From assembly GCA_963576735.1 (NCBI GenBank), contig OY755172.1:744001-808000 (forward strand): DNA of 64,000 bases, in the 5' to 3' direction. The position numbers and the translations under genes are program-made. How positions within the stretch are numbered: the first letter of the stretch is position 1; every line of letters starts with the position of its first letter. Shown here piece after piece: positions 1-11,595 of this stretch. This DNA is from Bedellia somnulentella. Its lineage: Eukaryota > Arthropoda > Insecta > Lepidoptera > Bedelliidae. The notes below the pieces were generated by a model, which saw only the letters and a list, made by a program, of their open reading frames with translations, was not told the DNA's origin and searched no databases.

Positions 1-61
1 TAACAACAGACTTACTCGTATTTAATAGCTTTTATATCACCTTGTTGTTGATGCTGTTTAC

Positions 62-282
62 AGTCGGCTTAGAATAGTACTACTCCATATCTTCCCGTAG
101 GTTTCCGTAAGAGACGGCTTACGGGTATTGGGGCCTTTTAAGTGATTTTTGGGCGAGGCGGTTACATTTAGTTGACAAACTTTTCCCCATTCAACTTCCA
201 AAAGTGGCTAGGGAATTTCTCACTCTGAAGCTCCGGCTACCCAATCTAGGGATTTATAGCCGTGATTATATGTATGTATGCG
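62..282 (+). mobile_element. SINE-A copy 1 (B-box, TATG tail)
   Basis: Degenerate member of the commonest repeat here, called SINE-A in this annotation. Family model, oriented head to tail: head GCCGTGTAGTGCCGGC, a pol III B-box-like GGTTGGAGACC (one mismatch to GGTTCGANNCC), then a tail ending GCCGTGAGTATATGTATGTATG. About 240 bp. In this copy the head and B-box region are eroded but the body and TATG tail are clear. Confidence 0.75.
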
Positions 283-531
283 TGTTGTTTAATCATTATA
301 AACCCCAAACTTAAACAGATTATAAATCGTTGTGTAAAAAACTCATAAACAGCTAGTTGTATGCATGAAAGGCACGATACCCTAATAGCGCGTGGTCTAA
401 TTTATTTAATCCTTTTTGGGACAGCAATTAGGAACGCGGTAAATGAATACACTTTATCGTGTATGGAAACTATTATGCTCGATTTGCTTTAGACTAGAGA
501 CATCTACAATTAATAAATTTAGTTAATGTAT

Positions 532-780
532 ATACATACATACATATACTCACGGCTATAAATACCTAAAAGGGGTAACCAGAGCTTTGGAATGATAAAT
601 TCCTCAGCCACTTTTGGAAGTTGATTGGGGAAAAGATGGTAATAATAAAAGTTTTTGGTGACGGGTCTCCAACCACATCGCCCAAAAATCACTTAATAAG
701 CCCCTATACCCTTAGTCGCCTCTTTCGATCACCCAAGGGTAGAAATGGGGTAGTGTTATTCTAAGCCGACACTACACGGC
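532..780 (-). mobile_element. SINE-A copy 2
   Basis: Full-length antisense copy: starts with the CATA-type tail complement and ends at the ACTACACGGC head. The complement of the B-box-like motif (GGTCTCCAACC) is intact. Confidence 0.82.
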
Positions 781-1071
781 AATGTATATAGTGTCGGTTA
801 AAAATAGGACTAGCCCCATTCCTTTCCTCCTGTGTCTAACGAGGTGGTATAGGGTTTCAGAGCTTTATGAGTAATGATTGTTGGGCAATGTTGCTTAGAT
901 GGAGACCCATAACAACCAAAATTCTACCAGAAACCCATTCTGGGATATATTGCCGTGATTAAGATTGGCATTTTGCAAATAAAGGTATCCTACAACAAAT
1001 TTAACAATGGATATTTTTGTAATGTCACAATCAATTTTTTTTGTACTGTGTACCGTTTAATGAGGATTAAA

Positions 1072-1278
1072 ATACATACATATATACTCACGGCCATAAA
1101 TCCAAAAAAGGGGTAGCCAGAGCTTTGGAGATAGAGATGGTAGAAATAAAGTATTGTTGGTGATGGTTCTCCAACCACATCGGCCAGATACCACTTAATA
1201 AAAGCCCAATACCCTAAATCACCTCTTACAACACTCGTGGGTAGAAAGGGGCAGTGACATTCTAAGCCAGCACTAAAC
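1072..1278 (-). mobile_element. SINE-A copy 3, internally deleted
   Basis: Antisense copy lacking part of the body near the tail; the B-box region and the head (CAGCACTAAACG) are recognisable. Confidence 0.75.
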
Positions 1279-1565
1279 GAAATAAAGAATTAGATACCAT
1301 TATAGTTAAAATATCACGTGATATTCTGTAGCAACTTTCATCAGAGTCAGGTGGGCGTATAAACATTAACAGAGCATTACATTTAGACTTAACACAATAC
1401 AGAATACTAGCATCTAAGTATCCTTGACGCTTATAGCGCATAAATTTGTCAATCTTTATTTTACTCCCTAGTTAAACTGACTGACAAATTGGCCGCTTGG
1501 ATGATGACCACGTTTTATTGATCATTATCACACTGCTTTGTTACTCAATACTCAACTCAAATACT

Positions 1566-1661
1566 CACAAGTTCACGCCGAATATCCCCGAAGGGGTAGG
1601 CAGAGGTAGTAATACTTCTGAAGATCACGACATGACATTGCCACCTGGTTGTTGTTGTGCG
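1566..1661 (-). mobile_element. SINE-B 3' fragment
   Basis: Matches the 3' end of the tRNA-derived family called SINE-B here. Full members (for example 33898-34262) begin with a tRNA-like GTGATAGCYCAGTGGGTAG and end with a TTATG-repeat tail. Only the segment complementary to CTTCGGGGATAT plus about 70 bp remains. Confidence 0.65.
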
Positions 1662-1889
1662 TTGTTGTAAAACAATTTAGATTCTGTCTGTCCAGGCAAA
1701 CTTTGTTTTGTCATAAAAATTATTTCTAGAATATTTCTAGTCAAAAAAAAGAAATCAAAAGGTTTGAAGTGGCACCTAATATAATAACTTATCACTAAAT
1801 AGCATAAAAAAATATTATCTATTCTCATAACTACCTACCGAATGTGCATGCAAAATTTCTGGTGACAAACACTGTGACACGTAAGTTTT

Positions 1890-2132
1890 ATACATACATA
1901 TACTCACGGCTAAATTTCCCTAGAAGGGGTAGCCAGAGCTAAGGAATTATAAATTCCTCAATCACTTTTGGAAGTAGAGCGGGGAAAAGATGGTAAAAAT
2001 AAAGGTTTTTGGTGATGGGTCTCCAACCGCATCGCCCAAATATCCAATAAAAAGCCCCAATACCCTTAGTCGCCTCTTACGACACCCGTGGGTAGAAAGG
2101 GGTAGCGACATTCTAAGCCGGCACTACACGGC
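1890..2132 (-). mobile_element. SINE-A copy 4 with long target duplication
   Basis: Full-length antisense copy. It is flanked by a near-perfect direct repeat of about 19 bp (CACGTAAGTTTTATACAT on the left; one extra G on the right), the expected product of target-primed reverse transcription, so both ends are well defined. Confidence 0.88.
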
Positions 2133-2216
2133 TACACGGTAAGTTTTATACATTAGATTATACATTTATATTCACAACATAACAGATTTTCCTGAACTTT
2201 TCTTCAAAGTTCATAC

Positions 2217-2440
2217 TAGTGGTTAATTTATCTTGTGAGGGATGTCATCGTGAGGAAACCCACATGGCTAAGTTGTACTTTGTAATTTGTACAGAACTTT
2301 TTGAAAACGGCGATAGGCCCACCCCTTGTCACGTAAGTACACTGTCAGGTGACAATGACACGTGATGTTCAGAAGTATAAGTAACTCTGCCAACCCCTGT
2401 AGGTATATAATGTGTGAACGTTTGAGTTTTGATAACATTT
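2217..2440 (+). mobile_element. SINE-B copy, 5' truncated
   Basis: Begins inside the body (after the tRNA-like head) and runs to the GTGTGAACGTTTGAG end; sequence diverges from the better copies at 23630 and 33898. Confidence 0.72.
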
Positions 2441-2496
2441 CGTCGTTTTACCAGAGATGACTAAGATTCAGTATTGTAGACATTGAGAGCTCTGAA

Positions 2497-2724
2497 TACA
2501 TACATACATATACTCACGGCCATAAATCTAAAAAGGGGGCAGCCAGAGCTTCAAAACTAGAAACTCCTCAGCCACATTTAAAAGTTGATAGGGAAAGTAT
2601 CGTTGGTGATGGGTCTCCAACCGCATCGCCCAAAAACCATTCTAAAAAGTCCCATACGCTTAGTCGCCTCCTACGACAGCCGTGGGTAGAAAGGGGTAGT
2701 GACATTCTAAGCCGGCACTACACA
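2497..2724 (-). mobile_element. SINE-A copy 5
   Basis: Antisense copy with tail complement, B-box complement and head (CCGGCACTACACAG). Confidence 0.8.
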
Positions 2725-3610
2725 GAAACAGTATTGGAAACAAAACAAGATTAGTATTAAAAACATCATTCCCAGGTTTTTTATGTGAATGAAAAATACC
2801 TATACATTTTTTATAGCCTGAATTCAGAACTTTTGGTTCGATGTCAGGGATAAGATTTTACGACTATTTTATGACTTTTTAGTTTACGACAATTTTGCTG
2901 GAACGTGCTTAATGTAATTTGTAGACGTTTGCCGATTGACACTTTAAATATTTATAGTATTTTATTGGGAGACATAAACTCCGTGTTTTATTCTGCATTA
3001 AAATTAAAGACCATGAGAAATTCCGCGTTCTGTTCAAAATAAGTTGGAGATCATCAAAATTCCGTATTTTATCTTCGATCTGTTGATTGAAGAACAGATT
3101 AAGGTCTATACTATTATATCTTATCTTATTTTACCTTATTTACTAGACCATTTCAGTGGATGTGCTTGCGAATAATTTGTATGCTTTTAAATCATAATTT
3201 AGATTTGATTTTTCAACATTACAAATAAATGATGAAACATGAAACAAATGACGTTCGTTTAAATTTACTTTTGCCTGGGCTATTTTGGAGGAGTATTGTT
3301 TAAACCCGTAAAAAACTCAATTACTGTATTTCTAAGTCGAAAAGTAAAGGTAAGTAAAGTAATAATGGTTCTGGTGTATACCTACAAAAATCCCGCACAA
3401 AGCTCATAAATAATATAAGCTAATAGCATGAAGCAGATTCACCAGGGTAAGACTGGTGGTGTCATCGCTCCGATACTCTAGTGTAACGATGGAGTATTTT
3501 TTGTCCACACTGATACTGACGCATTAAGTAAAAATGGTGGTGAAAAAACCCATAGCCTTTCTTTTAATGTTTTAATATTATATATATATTTAATAGTTAT
3601 AATGATAAAA
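2725..3610. other. AT-rich intergenic stretch, nothing recognised
   Basis: No open frame with family resemblance, splice pattern or repeat match within the window was seen here; only low-complexity AT-rich sequence. Confidence 0.5.
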
Positions 3611-3613
3611 TCC

Positions 3614-3812
3614 AGTGTAGTGGTTGGGAGACCCGTTTCTCAATCAGTCATATGTTCGATCCGTGCTGAGAGAAATTATTTGTATGAAGAATATAGGCGT
3701 TTGTTGCTTAGTCCTGGATGTCATTTTGTATGCGTATTATACATAATTATGTCGTCAAGGTAGTATACCGCACCACAAGCCGCTATTATACTCTTTAATG
3801 GGCTAATATGAT
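3614..3812 (+). mobile_element. tRNA-derived SINE (family D), degenerate
   Basis: GTAGTGGTTGGGAGACC followed 25 bp later by GTTCGATCCGTGCTGAGAG resembles A and B boxes of a tRNA-derived SINE; the downstream body (RTTTGTTGCTTAGTCCTGG and the ACCACAAGCC motif) matches a family I recall from lepidopteran genomes. Single copy in this window. Confidence 0.55.
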
Positions 3813-3819
3813 CGACAGA

Positions 3820-3900
3820 TGTATACATACATACACTCACGCTATTATTTCGCATTAGAGTAGGCAGAGACTATTGATCGCCACTTTGTATGATCTGGGA
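3820..3900 (-). mobile_element. RTE LINE 3' tail fragment
   Basis: ACATACATACACTCACG followed by GTAGGCAGAGACTATTGATCGCC is the complement of the 3' end of the RTE LINE seen in better form at 35150-35322. Truncated by divergence after about 80 bp. Confidence 0.65.
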
Positions 3901-4497
3901 ACCTGTCGAAGGGGTTGTCCATTAATCACATGATCTTTTTTAGCATTTTTTAGTTTATGCCAATAAAATAGTTCCACTGAAAATGAATTGCAGTTAAACC
4001 TCAAAACTATAAATGTTTTCAGTATCTAACTGTAGTTAATGTTATAAATGATTGGTGGGCGATGCAATCACAATCATCGGGCTACTTAAAGTCACAGCAA
4101 ATAGGAAAATCATTTAACCTCCCACCCACTTACGGTTGAATGGAGTGTTTTATTCTGTATCGAATAAAACCTTAGCTTTCTTTTAATCCCTCCATATACA
4201 TTACTCAAGCCATTACTTCCTTTTGGCTTTAGCAGAGACTATCGACCGCCATTTTGGAAAATTTGGGCGATAGTTTAGGCAAATTGCGGCCCTTTTGCTT
4301 GCCAGTAATTTTTCAATTATTTTTCGAGACAGAAACGTATCTTTTCTCGACAAATAAGACATTTTTAGCTTCTTTTGAAATAAAATACGAGTGGAAATAG
4401 AATTGCGTTTCAGTTCTTCTTGCACTCCATCTATGCTCAATAACATCATGTCAACGGTCCTACAAGTATTTAGATCTATGTGGATCTTCGTTGCAAT

Positions 4498-4733
4498 AAC
4501 ATACTTACTTACTTATACTCACGGCCATAAATCCCAAGGAGGGGTAGCCAGAGCATCAGAGCTAGAAACCCCTCAGACACATTTGGAAGTTCATAGGGGA
4601 CAAGATAGTAGAAATAAAGTATCGTTGGTGATGGGTCTACAATCACTTAAAATAGTCCCATACAGTTAGTCGCCTTTTACGACACCCATACGTAGAAAGG
4701 GGTAGTGAAATTCCAAGCCGACACTGCTAAGCA
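4498..4733 (-). mobile_element. SINE-A copy 6
   Basis: Antisense copy, tail to head (GCCGACACTGC), with a partly deleted B-box zone. A short piece at about 4225-4262 (GCAGAGACTATCGACCGCC) is a likely RTE 3' remnant next to it. Confidence 0.78.
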
Positions 4734-5025
4734 ATTTCATCGATTCGTAAAACTGACTAAACATTGACATCTCGATGAAAACTTACCTTTGCGATTCATT
4801 TAGCTTTTAAAATATTAGAATTGTTAGATTAAAAAATATGTTTCAACTCTAATGTTCCTAAATAGTGGTGCATTTTGTAGTTTTATCACTAAGACGATCT
4901 TTTGCGGACCACCTGAGTGATAAGGTCAATAAATACATAGAAGGACATAATAGGTGTATGAGCTAAACATACTAAGGTTAATGAGGTAATTTTATTTTAA
5001 CTATTTAATACAAAATTTAAATCTT

Positions 5026-5170
5026 TTTGTTCATGTGAACCTCATGTGGGGATTATTACTAATAAATAAAGAATAAATAAAGGAAAGAAAAACCTCGACA
5101 CAAGCGGGGATCAAACCCGCGACCTCGGGTAAACGCACCGACGCTCTGCCAATTGAGCTACCGTGTCAAT
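5026..5170 (-). mobile_element. SINE-C copy (tRNA-like)
   Basis: Family called SINE-C here. On the complement: GACACGGTAGCTCAATTGGC (A box), a TTTGATCCCCGC B box, then a TTTCTTTCCTTTATTTATTC stretch and a 3' part whose plus-strand complement reads CCTCATGTGGGGATTATT. It looks like a tRNA gene but sits in a family with a shared non-tRNA tail. Confidence 0.75.
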
Positions 5171-5321
5171 TGGCTGCCAGTGCGAAATTCTTCTATTCTT
5201 TATTTCTTTTACACGTTTAAGTAGTGTTTGCGTTTCCTACCTCCGAATTTTTACTAATTCGGAAGGCCACTTGTCTACCTTTTCAGATAGAATGCAAATG
5301 TTGAAAACGCCTAACTATCAC

Positions 5322-5545
5322 ATAATTTAAATCTTTTTGTTCATGAATACCTCATTCATCTTGTGGGGATTATTACTAATAAAAATAAAAAAGACATAAA
5401 CGTTCACGCCGTTTATCCCCGAAGGGGTTGGCAGAGGTACCAATACTCCTGAACTCACATGGCTATTACTAATAAATAAAGAATAAATAAAAGAAAGAAA
5501 TGTGTGGAGGTTTTTCTTTCCTTTATTTATTCTTTATTTATTATT
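5322..5545 (-). mobile_element. SINE-C and SINE-B debris
   Basis: A SINE-C 3' part (CTTGTGGGGATTATTACTAAT) at 5322-5391 is followed by a 60-bp SINE-B 3' fragment (ACGCCGTTTATCCCCGAAGG, 5402-5463). Then comes a short inverted stretch of SINE-C spacer: AATAAAAGAAAGAAA against TTTCTTTCCTTTATTTATTC, 5463-5545. Confidence 0.6.
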
Positions 5546-5847
5546 TAATACAAAAATATTAGTTCGGTTAAACCGTAAACCTAGAAATAATCGATAGTGA
5601 CACTACATGCTTAGTTAATGTTATTAATCTTTGATATTTCGATATAGGTTATACGGCATAGCGGTTTCCACAAAACATATATTAAATAATGATTATGGAG
5701 TATACAAAATAATAAGTGACAAAAGTACAATGTCTTCTAATCATTACGTGTGACGTGACATTCAGTCTACCGGGTGCTGGGACTCTCACATATTTTTCCC
5801 GAAGAGCATAATTACAACGCCAATTACTGCAGCCTTTGAATTCACCA

Positions 5848-5999
5848 TACAACGTCTTACGCCCGATTTCTTAAATGTGTATTCAAGCTAAGAACGGCTT
5901 AAATATCGTTTTGTCTCATTCAGTTGTTAAGATTTCAATGCGACAGAACGATATTTAAGTGGTTCTCAGCTGGAATACTCAATTCAGAAATCAGGCGTT
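5848..5999. mobile_element. Hairpin MITE with TTA target site
   Basis: Imperfect inverted repeat: CGCCCGATTTC at the left against GAAATCAGGCG at the right, continuing inward as TTCAAGCT...AGCTGGAA and AACGGCTTAAATATCG against CGATATTTAAG. Flanking TTA on each side suits the PIF/Harbinger pattern, which is an inference. A related hairpin lies in Sec22 intron 2 (32862-32962). Confidence 0.55.
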
Positions 6000-6011
6000 A
6001 GTGTAATTCAA

Positions 6012-6367
6012 ACTCAAACGTTAACGCTGTATATCCCCGAAGCAGTTGGCAGAGGTACTTGTACTTCTGAACATCACGTAACTTTGTCACCTGGCGTTCA
6101 GAGTACCCACATTTTGTTTAGACAGTGTACTCTCGTGATAGGGAGCAGGCCTTTCGCCGCTTTGTACGTATACACTGTCACATGACAAACTACAACTTAG
6201 TCATGTGGGTTTCCTCATAATATTTTCTCACACCGTTTACAACCATAATAAATTAACCACACAAATAACTTTAGAAAAGACAAATTGGTGTAGACCTGAC
6301 CCGGGATTTGAAACTTCATCGTCTGCACGATCAGCGGTGTTCTACCTATTGAGCTATCACGGTTGCT
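6012..6367 (-). mobile_element. SINE-B copy, near full length
   Basis: Antisense. The complement starts with GTGATAGCTCAATAGGTAG (tRNA-like A-box region), has a TTTCAAATCCCGGGTC B box, and ends at the ATATACAGCG side with loss of the TTATG tail. Confidence 0.82.
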
Positions 6368-6399
6368 TAACGTAATTCAATAATGTGAGTTTCCTCACG

Positions 6400-6642
6400 A
6401 TACATACATATACTCACGGCTATATTTTCCTAGAAGGGGTAACCAGAGTTAAGGAATTCTAAATTCCTCAGCCACTTTTGGAAGTTGAGTGGGGAATAGA
6501 TGGTAAAAATAAAGGTTTTTGTTGATGGGTCTCCAACCGCATCGCCCAAAAATCCAATAAAAAGCCCCAATACCCTTAGTTGCCTCTTACGACACCCGTG
6601 GGTAGAAAGCGGTAGCGACATTCTAAGCCGGCACTACACGGC
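6400..6642 (-). mobile_element. SINE-A copy 7
   Basis: Full-length antisense copy inserted beside SINE-B sequence. Flanks share TTCCTCACGAT, a likely target duplication. Confidence 0.85.
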
Positions 6643-6993
6643 ATATTCCTCACGATGATTTCCCAAATATATGTGCCCCATCTGAATATGACTTCACATT
6701 ATAAATGTAGTTCTAGTTCGACTTGGGACTCAAAGCCGTTTCTCTTAGCATTACAGGCTTCAATCTCAGCATTGAGCTAACAAGGTTCATAAATTATTTT
6801 TTCATTATAAAACCAAACTTTTCTAACTTCATAGGTTCTTTGCTCATGTTATTTGCGTAATTTCATATTCACCAAAATTAATAGCATTTTCTTATACCAT
6901 TATTCCATTCATGGAATTATATCAATTTGAGGTAATTTTTATTCTTGGAATTCAACGAGCGTGAAATAAAATGCTCTGTATGAGATTTACATA

Positions 6994-7240
6994 ACATAAC
7001 TTATACTCACGGCTATAAATCCCTAGAAGGGGTAGCCAGAGCTAAGGAATTAGAAATTCCTCAGCCACTTTTGGAAATGTGAGTGGGGAAAAGATGGTAA
7101 AAGTAAAGGTTGTTGGTAATGGGTCTCCAACCGCATCGCCCAAAAATCCCTTAAAAGCCCCAATACCGTTAGTCGCCTCTTACATACACCCATATCGGTA
7201 GAAACGAGGTAGTGCTATTCTAAGCCGACACTACACGGCA
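6994..7240 (-). mobile_element. SINE-A copy 8
   Basis: Full-length antisense copy, TACTCACGGC to ACTACACGGC, with short tail. Confidence 0.83.
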
Positions 7241-8810
7241 AGATTTACATGAGATGATTATTTATTTACATACATAAGAGTATTTAATTTGCACAAAATA
7301 CTTTACATATGTTATGTTTTAATAAGAAACTGTCACATAAATTTACATACCTCGTCATTTTATACACACTATAATCACGACATTACTTACTTCGCTTCGA
7401 CTTCGCACGGATATGGTGTTAAGTATTTGTCACTGTTTACCCTCTACGATATTCAGCGTGATGTAAAAAAATGATTCTGGATTTCTCTTTTTATGTAAGT
7501 AAGCACTAAAAGAAATTTAACCCCCAAGGGAGTATATTATATTGGAGTAAAGTTTATACGCAACTTTTTTGATTGTGGCCTTAGAAGTATGAAAATTTGA
7601 GGGAGAAACATGACAACATTCTTTAAACATTTGTGTAGAGAACAGGAACACATTTATTGTATCAGTTAGCAATTTAAAGGAATATTTAGGATATTTTATA
7701 ATAGAAAATTGGGAATTCTATTTTTTAATAATTATGGGCTTAAAAGAATAAAACTGTTATTAATGTTTTCGATTTCGATTGAAATTAAACTATATAGGCG
7801 GGAGGGAAACTATTCTCTTCATGGAAAATTTAATTGTTTGTTTAGATTCCTGTCACTCTGTCAGGCCTCAACAACAGAAAATTTATGTAAAGGATTCATT
7901 TAATCCTGCGCAAATTTAATGAATTTTCAACAAAAAAAAACTAAATAATTATCTTATTTTTTCATATATAACCAAGTACCTTAACTCATACTCAATTAAA
8001 TTTTTAGTTAGTCTAATATCATGTTGACAAAGAGGTCAAGTAATATTTGAGTATAATAGCGACAGCAGCAAATTATTTCTTTCATGACATTTCTAAATAA
8101 ACAGGGGTATTTCGTGGAGAGAATAATCTCATATATCTGTTTTTTTTATTTAATAATATTATTATAATTGAACGTAGTAAATTAAAAACTAAAATTTTAT
8201 TTTATATATAACATATATTTTCACCATTATTTCAGATTTCAAAATTGGTAAAGGTGGTGGTAAGCTTTTTCAAATTGCAAATATCTTGCCGATTTCTTTC
8301 ATAAAGGAGTAAAACAATTTCTTTTTATGTAATAAAATCGCATTTATATAACTTATATTATACTACCAGATACGCTTCTTATTAATGTTTTTTTATAATA
8401 TTCATTTATGTAATATAATAAGTTTCTAGGGAACGATGAATAAGATTTTAAATTACATTCGAAAAGAAATTGAATCATCACAGTTAACATTTTTCCCAAA
8501 CTTCAATTTGCGCCAATAATTATATTTCGGCTTTTTCAAACTAAATAAAACAAAAAATAACTATTGTCAAATGAAAAAATACACTACAACAAATACATAC
8601 CTCTTCAATTAATATTCCAAAAATCCAAGTGATTTGCAAATCTTCTCACCAACTAACACACTATAACAAATCACCTAAGACTAAATCACTATCACCGAAG
8701 CACAAAAAAACTTTAAATCACTCGTCAAACTTCATCACCAATCACTTTACACCACTTTCCTTGTTTTCAGCACAAAAAATATATAAAACAACCGTATTTA
8801 TTACTCCGTA
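7241..8810. other. AT-rich intergenic stretch
   Basis: About 1.6 kb with no recognisable gene, repeat or RNA feature. A few short open frames (under 65 codons) have no family resemblance and no splice context. Confidence 0.5.
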
Positions 8811-9060
8811 ACTTTCTCGCGGTTATTTCGGGACGATACAGCGGCGGGCGCGTGAGCTCGGCCGGCGATAAACCAAAGACTACAGTCAGTGACGTTATGA
8901 AAATTCGTGGAGCCATCCCCTCTGGAAAATGTACTGAAGTCACGCTCGGTGTCATTTCCTGTTGTGGGCGAAGAAAGACGGCATTGTTTCCTATGATTTA
9001 GAACTGCACTCGAAAACACATTGGATTTATTTATAAACGTTATGTCTCGGTCGTCGCGAG
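8811..9060. promoter_or_regulatory. GC-rich, CpG-bearing island, possible promoter
   Basis: Sharp change from strongly AT-rich sequence to GC-rich sequence with many CpGs (CGGCGGGCGCGTGAGC, then CTCGGTCGTCGCGAG near 9045). Overlapping open frames of 60-72 codons occur on the minus strand and a 40-codon frame (from ATGAAAATTCGTGG) on the plus strand, none recognised. It may be the promoter or first exon of an unseen gene, or a remnant of a GC-rich TE. Confidence 0.3.
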
Positions 9061-9503
9061 TGATTCACAAAGTGCATGTGTTGTGTGTAGGAGATGTATT
9101 AATTTAAATGCTTCTGTTTGGCCTACTTATTCGTTGGGTCATTTTGGTCAAATTATTATAATTTAACTTTTTACTAATTTTTTTTATCTAAATGTGTTGT
9201 TTCTGTACAGTGAACGAATGCCCTTATTTTATTCCTCCGTTGTGTGTGTTTTAATATTTTAGTGATTTGTCTGACTTGTACTAAGCCATTTTTTAATAGT
9301 GTATTTGTAGATACAATTTCCAGAAGGGCAAGCACAAGTGTTTAAACTAGTTATCGCGTGGGATAAATCAGCCATCTCTTACGCACTTACTTAGTATCGT
9401 ATACTGCCATCTTACTCTAACCGTTATCGTGTCGATAAAATAGTGCTCGTGCTTGTCTGCAGGCCATAAGACAAAATTCGAAACATTATATCATAGAATA
9501 TAA

Positions 9504-9884
9504 TGATTGGTGTAGAGCCGTGACTGTGCCCCTGTATAAAGGGGTCAGGAAGATAATGGGATGTATAAATCAAGTCTTCTCCTTAGGTGCATCACAGAGA
9601 AATTTTTGGCAAAAAACCAAAAGGTGTATTGCACCTTCTTTGATTTGGAGAAGGCTTATGATAGGGTAATAAGAAAGTATTTGTGGAAGGTGTTGTCTAA
9701 GTTCAGTTTGGGGAGCCAACTTATACGTACATTGGAGTCACTCTATTAGGAGTCCAATGCATGTGTGAGAGTAAACGGAGAAGACACGGACTGGTTCGAG
9801 ATCTCTTGGGGTGATCGGCAGGGTTATGTGGCTTCTCCGTGGCTCTTCAATTTGTTCATGGAGGACTGTTTGAAAGAACTGCGG
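9504..9884 (+). pseudogene. RTE LINE reverse transcriptase fragment
   Basis: Translates, with a stop after LESLY and a deletion early on, to DWCRAVTVPLYKG, FFDLEKAYDRV, RVNGEDTDWF and GYVASPWLFNLFM. These are the RT blocks of the RTE family that is better preserved at 45341-48960. Both ends are truncated, the first catalytic block (F-D-L) is present and the YADD box is missing. No coding potential remains. Confidence 0.88.
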
Positions 9885-9992
9885 CGGGGTTTGAACCCGC
9901 GACCTTGTGTCAATGGCTTTCAGAGCTTCTTCTACTTGAAAAATGTAAAATGTCGAAATTTTTCTTCCCTCTATTTATCTTTTATTCATTAG
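9885..9992 (-). mobile_element. SINE-C-like fragment abutting the RTE piece
   Basis: GCGGGGTTTGAACCCGCGACC is a tRNA B-box/T-arm complement, followed by TTCTTCCCTCTATTTATCTTTTATTC as in SINE-C. It truncates the RTE fragment exactly at its 3' side. Confidence 0.5.
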
Positions 9993-9995
9993 TAA

Positions 9996-10308
9996 CTAGT
10001 GGATCGGCCCAGCTTCGCACGGGTAGCGTTGTTTTTTAAATATCTGAGGTTTCTTTCTTCAGTAACTTCTCAAGCATTGTGAAATTTAGCGCAATGTTTT
10101 CAATTTATTAAATTTATAGCACTCCCTGATCATTGTAGTTTGGTGATTTTTAATGCGCTTTTATGAACGGTTCAGTATTTCCGTTTATTAGCAAATTTTG
10201 GAATAAAACGCTATGAATTATTTATAATAATCTAAAAAAGAAATCATTACGTGATGTAGGATGCAATTTCTGGCGCCATCTAGTATGTACTATGTAAATT
10301 AGTAACAA
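9996..10308 (-). mobile_element. Helitron 3'-end unit, tandem copy 1
   Basis: Read on the complement it ends GCTACCCGTGCGAAGCTGGG followed by a CTAG terminus, the 3' hairpin plus CTRR end expected of Helitrons; the flanking base beyond the terminus is an A on the plus strand. Only the 3' 313 bp of the element is present and it joins directly to the next unit. Confidence 0.75.
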
Positions 10309-11127
10309 CTAGTGGATCGTCCCAGCTTCGCACGGGTAGCGTTGTTTTTTTGAATATCTGAGGTTTCTTTCTTCAGTCACTGCTCAAGCATTGTGAAATT
10401 CAGCGCAATGTTTTCAATTTATTAAATTTATAGCACTCCCTAAACAGTGTAGTTTGGTGATTTTGAATGCGCTTTAACGAACGGTTCAGTATTTCCGTTT
10501 AATAGCAAATTTTGGAATAAAACGCTATGAAGTATTTATAACAATCTAAAAAATTAATCATTACGTGATGTAGGATGCAACTACTGGCGCCATCTAGTAT
10601 GTTATATGTAAATTAGTAAAGATTTGGTTTTGGTCACGGGCGCGATGGCTTATTTTATGTATAATTTCGGTGTTTCTCTACCGATTTCTATGATTCTTTT
10701 TTTAATTGAATAGTTAATAATGTTACCTTTTTTAAATTAGGGATGAGTGAGAGGTTTACAAACGTAAGAGTAAACAAATATAATCAGAATGTTCCGAACT
10801 GCTAAGCTATCAGGAATTACACGTGTTATTGTGAGTCAACCGTAAAAGATAGACATAAACTGTTGCGGGAACTTTTTTAGACAATTTTATGAAGAATTTT
10901 TCCGTGATACATGATTTCTATGTAAGTTTCGCCATTAAGGCTGCACACGCGACGGAAGCTTAAAAAATGGAGTAACTTCTCCCGTTTTCCCAAAATTTCC
11001 CAAAATTCCCCTTTACTACTCGGTTGGAAAGTATACAAAAACCTGCCCAGGAGTATGAAGAATAATTGTACCAAGTTTCGTTAAAATCCGTCTTGTAGTT
11101 TTTGTTTCCATAAGGAACATACAAACC

Positions 11128-11161
<34 letters not shown>

Positions 11162-11280
11162 AATTTTACTGATTGCATTTTTGGCATCAGTATTGATCCC
11201 TAATCACAACCTGATAGTTATTTTGAAAATATATTTCATGTACAGAATTGACCTCTCTACAGATTTATTATAAGTATAGA
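10309..11280 (-). mobile_element. Non-autonomous Helitron, full unit
   Basis: Complement begins TCTATACTTATAATAAATC (5'-TC terminus typical of insect Helitrons) and ends with the CTAG terminus at 10309-10312. It is 972 bp, has no Rep/helicase frame and contains a GACA microsatellite. It is closely matched by the opposite-strand copy at 54669-55651. Confidence 0.8.
11128..11159. repeat. (GACA)n microsatellite
   Basis: Eight tandem tetranucleotide units inside the Helitron; the mirrored array is at 54791-54830. Confidence 0.95.
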
Positions 11281-11565
11281 TTTGGTTTTGGTCACGGACG
11301 CGATGTATAATTTCGGTGTTTCTCTACCGATTTCTATGATTCTTTTTTAATGAATAGGCAAAAATGTTACCTTTTTTAAATTTAAAAATTCAAAAAAGTC
11401 AAAAAGTTTATTATTCAAAATTAAGTTAAAAACTATCATTTTTTGAAAGTTTTTTTTTTAAATTTATCTTTAGTCCGTTGCTTCGGAAGGTGTTCGTAAA
11501 AAGAAAAATTTGGGATGAATGAGTGTATTATAAACGTAAAAGTAAACAAATATAATCAGAAATAT
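11278..11565 (-). mobile_element. Helitron internal unit, tandem copy 3
   Basis: Repeats the segment starting GATTTGGTTTTGGTCACGG found at 10620 within the preceding unit, but without the 3' hairpin end. With 9996-11280 it forms a head-to-tail array of three partial or full units. Confidence 0.7.
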
Positions 11566-11595
11566 TCAAAAACATATTTGTTTATATAATATTTC

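Noticed and set aside
11128..11159. Regular repeats suggestive of a CRISPR-like array
   Set aside because: Pure tetranucleotide microsatellite without spacers, in a eukaryotic setting.
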